33,447 bases of DNA. Source: Priapulus caudatus (taxonomy: Eukaryota > Priapulida > Priapulimorpha > Priapulimorphida > Priapulidae). The position numbers were made by a program, and so were the translations under genes. The stretch's first letter is position 1, and each line of letters opens with the position of its first letter. Positions 29,781 to 33,447 of this stretch are shown one piece after another. The notes under the pieces were generated by a model, which saw nothing but the letters and a program-made list of their open reading frames with translations, made no database searches and was not told the origin of the DNA. The stretch lies in NCBI RefSeq assembly GCF_000485595.1, contig NW_014579432.1:1-33447 (forward strand), read 5' to 3'.

Positions 29781-31529
29781 TAATAAAAAAATCGGAGTAA
29801 ATATTATCGCCATCTGGTGTGTCGATGTAGACGCTACATAATACTCTAAAAACTCGAGTAAGTTCGTCGTGTAGTACAGCTATAGTGGTTATGTGACGCA
29901 GCATCTGGCTAAGCAAGGTGTTGTGGCAGAGAATCTGGTTGTCCCGGTAAAATCTGTTTGGCCTATCGTAGAGCGGCTCCTCACTCGCATCAGCTCTCTC
30001 TGGTCCCCCCCCTTCGTGTGGTGCATTGGTCCAGATGGCGTATCAAACAACTAATCAGCTCACGTAAAAATGGGCACTCTCTGCATGGGTGTGTAATTCT
30101 TGGTATTCAACGGGCAGCAATAAATTAACCGTGGTTGCTAATGAATCGAGTACCCCACATTGTCTTCACATTTCGAACACTAGGTGTATCGGTTTGATCG
30201 ACAAAATATATTAAATACTGTAAGTGCGGGTCTCTTCCCATGTTAGGCTGTGGCCCAACGGTTAAGTTTCGGCGATCCCCACATAGGAGGCAAGCTAGTT
30301 TTGGGGCCGCTCAAGCATTCACAGCCTACACATCACGAGCGTCCGTAATTTGTAGGTCATTAGGGAGCAACATCAGAGCTACTTAGGCCAACTGTTTGAG
30401 GCGTATGCATGTTACTCGTACTATTGCGTCTAGCGTGCCAGCTGAAGAACGCAGGCGTGCCAGCAGCACGAGAGCTTGGCAAATACCTGGTATTGCCAAC
30501 GTAATAAGGGGCTGGCAGATGATCTCCGAGTGGGCCAGAGATACTGGGCAATGAACGTATGATAAAACTACGGACCTCGTGATAAAGGTAAAAGCCAGAA
30601 TTAGGATATAACTTTTATCGGGGCTGTCCTTTATAAAAGTCTCGTGGGTGTCCGTGCAAGTATTTCGTTCACGTGGGTTCTCGCAAAAACCGTTTTAAAA
30701 CGTGTTTACACGGCAATTTCAGTAGTGTAGAAATGAACTTAACATTTCTGTAGCGCAGGTTCGTACGATTCGTCAAAATTGGGTCTAAATATCCGTTTTC
30801 ACATATTTATATGTTGCTTGTAATCTTCATAGATCTTCCGTATATATATTTCATTATTCGCCAAGATTAAATTAACTCATAACGTACGGAAAGACGCAGC
30901 TCAACGCACAAGAAATGCGAAATCACTGATTCAATGTAGAGGCATTGCTGTAAGCGAGGCAAGAGCATCGTCGCGAAAAAAGTGCAGCCACTATCAAACC
31001 TGTATCACACACCGCCCGCTTCGCGGCAGCTTTTTTGAATAATGGTGCACAACCGATTTTGGACTGCAGAATTTCAAGTTTCGACATTTCTATGTAACCA
31101 GGCACGTGATAATTAGGACAAACTAAATACCCGATTTGGCTATAAGGTAATGTACTTATTAACTACACAAGGTGCCAGTTACTCTAGCATTCATTAAAAT
31201 TGCATAATCAATTGACCTATTATGCCTTTAAACATATTAAATCTAAAGTGCACAACTAGGCTTTGTACCGAACATATAGATCTGCCATTACATATGGTTA
31301 CATTTGGATGAGCGGTTTTGTCATTATAGCCTAACTTGGCTGGTCGGCTGGATCTACAGATGGAAGCAAAGACGGCTTGTAATACTATACCCCATTGCAG
31401 GGGATAATAAAAAAAGTTCAACCTGTCCAAAGACAACCACCGCTGTTAATAGTGAATTGTTGCTGGCCCACACATAATTACATTTCAGAACTCTTATCAG
31501 TTTCGAATGATATATATACAGTACTGTAC

Positions 31530-31852
31530 CTGTCCATCAATCAGTATCGTGCCATCCCTCTTGGTCTCCTTTTCTATGCCATCAAATGGTCGGAGAATGA
31601 CCAACCTTCTCACTACATTCACGAAACTGCTACCTGCCGGCCCTTTACTCTTCTTTCTTGCAGAACGTGAAGGTGTGCGATGGTAAGTCACGTGCCCAGG
31701 GAATCCTGAAGAACTGCTAGCCATGCTGGATGGGGCAGGTCTCTGCTCATAGGGTCGGAACGTGCGCTGCACTTCTGCAGCTATCTCAGCTGTATTGCTT
31801 CTCTGCATTGTTATAGAAGCATCTCTGACATGTGATGCATGTCCAGCTGGAA
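31530..31852 (-). CDS. Candidate N-terminal exon, open in copy 2
   Basis: 323 nt from the acceptor TTTTGTGTACAG (AG at 31854-31853) to the donor GGACAG/GTACAG. It is open throughout and translates as PAGHASHVRDAS... RPAPSSMASSSSGFPGH ... RSARKKSKGPAGSSF ... VRRLVILRPFDGIEKETK ... GTILIDGQ. It includes a Ser-rich linker and a basic RKKSK patch that could be a nuclear localisation signal. I place it in the HECT gene because of position, strand and the style of N-terminal linkers in G2E3-like proteins; this is inference. Its incoming phase does not match the 32276-32397 exon, so an error or missing exon remains. Confidence 0.55.
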
Positions 31853-32275
31853 CTGTACACAAAAAAAGTTTTATGATACATCATAAGTAGGCTATTTTAA
31901 AATCCAGGGAGGAGACCTGCTTTGCTACTTTGTAAGTTTTGTAAATTTTGGGGCCCCTGCCAAACTGCAATGTCAGTGTATAACTCTACAAATACCTTGG
32001 TAAAATGTTACGCCTCACCTGACACGAAGCTTTCATTGGCTCCAGCAATTACTAACACATCATCTTCCCTGAAATATGTTTTGAAATTGAAATTACATGA
32101 AGATACATCAAACGGTTCCAGGGTTATTAAGGTTTGAAAAAGCGTTTCGGACAGACGACGGACGGACGGACAGGATGTGATGGGTACACATAAAATTTAA
32201 AAAGCACCAACCAACCATTCACTAGGCCTATAAACTTCAAACACAAGAGTACTTTAGTACATCGTGATACCATAC

Positions 32276-32397
32276 CTGATTACATCGATGTCATCTATGA
32301 CATGCCCCAATTCTGAATAGACAGTGTGGGCCATGATGCCCAATGTTGAAGAAGCCATCTCTAAGAGGCCAACTAGTGTCACTGGGCAGTTTATCAC
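32276..32397 (-). CDS. Candidate 5' exon, open in copy 2
   Basis: 122 nt between TTTATTTGCAG (AG at 32399-32398) and AATCAG/GTATGG, both strong splice matches. It translates in phase 0 as VINCPVTLVGLLEMASSTLG followed by IMAHTVYSELGHVIDDIDVI. No domain is recognised. It would be the most upstream exon seen of the HECT gene, and no start codon or promoter upstream of it could be supported. Confidence 0.5.
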
Positions 32398-32642
32398 CTG
32401 CAAATAAAATAAAGTGTCATGAACATTTGACAGTGGCAGTGGCAGGGCCCACCAGAGCATAATCCAGTGCCTATACCCTGTCCACAATTTTTTGGGGGGT
32501 TTTATCTCTAACGACGGTTCATCAAATTTGGGCAGAATTGGGTAAAAATGCCGCCCCTACCAAGGTTGTTTGATTTAAATCAACAATAAAATTCAAATAT
32601 ATCATCTTAGTGTCTGGGGCATTTTATATTCTCTGACTGAAT

Positions 32643-33447
32643 GGTGGAGAAGGAGGACGGGGAGGAGGGGGAGAAGCTGGTAGAGAAGGAGGAGGGGGAG
32701 AAGGAAGAAGCTGGTGGAGAAGGAGGAAGCTACGACCAGCTTCTCCCCTCCTCCTCCTCCACCAGCTCCCTTCTCCCCTCCTTCTCTCCTTCCTCTTTCT
32801 CCACCAGCTTCTCCCCCTCCTCCACCACCTTCTCCCTTCTCCCCCTCCTTCACCACCTTCTCCCTTCTCCCCCTCCTCCTTCTCCACCAGCTTCTCCCCT
32901 CCTCCACCACCTTCTCTCTTTTCCCCCTCCTTCTCCACCAGCTTCTCCCCCTCTTCCTTCTCCAACACCTTCTCCCTTCTCCCCTCCTCCTTCTCCACCA
33001 GCTTCTCCCCTCCTCCACCACCTTCTCTCTTCTCCCCCTCCTTCTCCACCAGCTTCTCCCCTCCTCCTTCTCCAACACCTTCTCCCTTCTCCCCTCCTCC
33101 TTCTCCACCAGCTTCTCCCCTCCTCCTCCACCACCTCCTCCCTTCTCCCCCTCCTCCTTCTCCACCAGCTTCTCCCCCTCCTCCTCCACCACCTTCTCTA
33201 CCACCTTCTTCTCCAACACCTTCTCCCTTCTCCCCTCCTCCTTCTCCACCAGCTTCTCCCCTCCTCCTCCACCAGCTTCTCCCTTCTCCCACTCCTCCTT
33301 CTCCACCAGCTTCTCCCCCTCCTCCTCCACCAGCTTCTCCCTTCTCCTCCTTCTCCACCAGCTTCTCCCCCTCCTTCTTCTCCATCAGCTTCTCCACCAG
33401 CTTCTCCCCCTCCTTCTTCTCCATCAGCTTCTCCCCCTCCTCCTTCT
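32643..33447. repeat. Strand-switching purine/pyrimidine minisatellite, copy 2
   Basis: A purine arm of about 90 bases (32643-32731) turns into a pyrimidine arm (32738 onward) at GAAGCT/AGCTTC. The pyrimidine arm repeats TTCTCCACCAGCTTCTCCCC and CCTCCTCCACCACCTTCTCC variants to the window end. Minus-strand ORFs of up to 266 residues (EKLVEKEE, GEAGGEGGG) exist in several frames at once, as expected of a stop-free repeat, so I do not annotate a protein. Confidence 0.88.

Larger units (their letters stand above)
19980..33447. repeat. Copy 2 of the duplicated unit
   Basis: This aligns collinearly with 2545-15552 in the same orientation at an offset of about 17.4-17.7 kb. Most of it carries a single-base insertion or deletion every 10-20 bases relative to copy 1, but 21371-21941 is free of indels at a constant offset of 17478. 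The frameshifts look like raw long-read error. It may be an alternative haplotype retained by the assembler, or a genuine tandem copy with poor consensus. Confidence 0.9.

Noticed and set aside
32602-33424. Minus-strand ORFs of 242 and 266 residues rich in EKLVEKEE
   Set aside because: Different frames of the same satellite are open at once, and the pyrimidine strand lacks stop codons by composition. A low-complexity protein is possible but unsupported.

Overview
This window looks like eukaryotic, and specifically metazoan, nuclear DNA. It carries TTAGGG/CCCTAA telomeric arrays, a minus-strand gene with GT-AG introns, a tRNA-derived SINE, MITE-type DNA transposons and large low-complexity satellites. 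There are no prokaryotic signals. The gene is a HECT-type E3 ubiquitin ligase resembling the G2E3-like genes that are expanded in many marine invertebrates. A marine deuterostome or lophotrochozoan fits, but I cannot name the species.

Layout. 1-1020 is microsatellite and homopolymer sequence, including about 195 bases of almost pure G. 1021-2322 is telomeric repeat whose orientation flips three times. 2545-15552 is copy 1 of a unit of about 13 kb, ending in a polypurine/polypyrimidine minisatellite and a 25-base N gap (15553-15577). 15578 to about 19970 is a single-copy spacer in which I recognise no gene. About 19980-33447 is copy 2 of the same unit in the same orientation, with its longer minisatellite running off the window end.

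The gene. In copy 1 six consecutive minus-strand exons (8025-8141, 7117-7335, 6502-6745, 5983-6163, 5630-5833, 4663-4943) join with canonical GT-AG borders and fully compatible phases. Together they encode about 413 residues: an acidic segment with two SUMO-interaction-like motifs followed by a complete HECT domain (N-lobe signature, C-lobe, catalytic Cys, GFG-type C-terminus). Less certain upstream exons lie near 8.8, 10.4-10.6, 13.8-14.2 and 14.7-14.8 kb, so the gene probably covers about 10 kb and its 5' end is not resolved. Transposons crowd it: a fold-back MITE just beyond the stop codon, a SINE in one intron, and a hAT-like MITE six bases inside the 5' splice site that follows the SIM exon.

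The two copies. They differ mainly by single-base indels every 10-20 bases, but one stretch of 571 bases (3893-4463 versus 21371-21941) is free of indels at a constant offset of 17478. Copy 2 is frameshifted in nearly every HECT exon, while in a few places (such as the N-terminal exon at 31530-31852) it is more open than copy 1. This pattern suggests unpolished long-read sequence or a falsely retained second haplotype more than two working tandem genes, although a real tandem duplication is not excluded.
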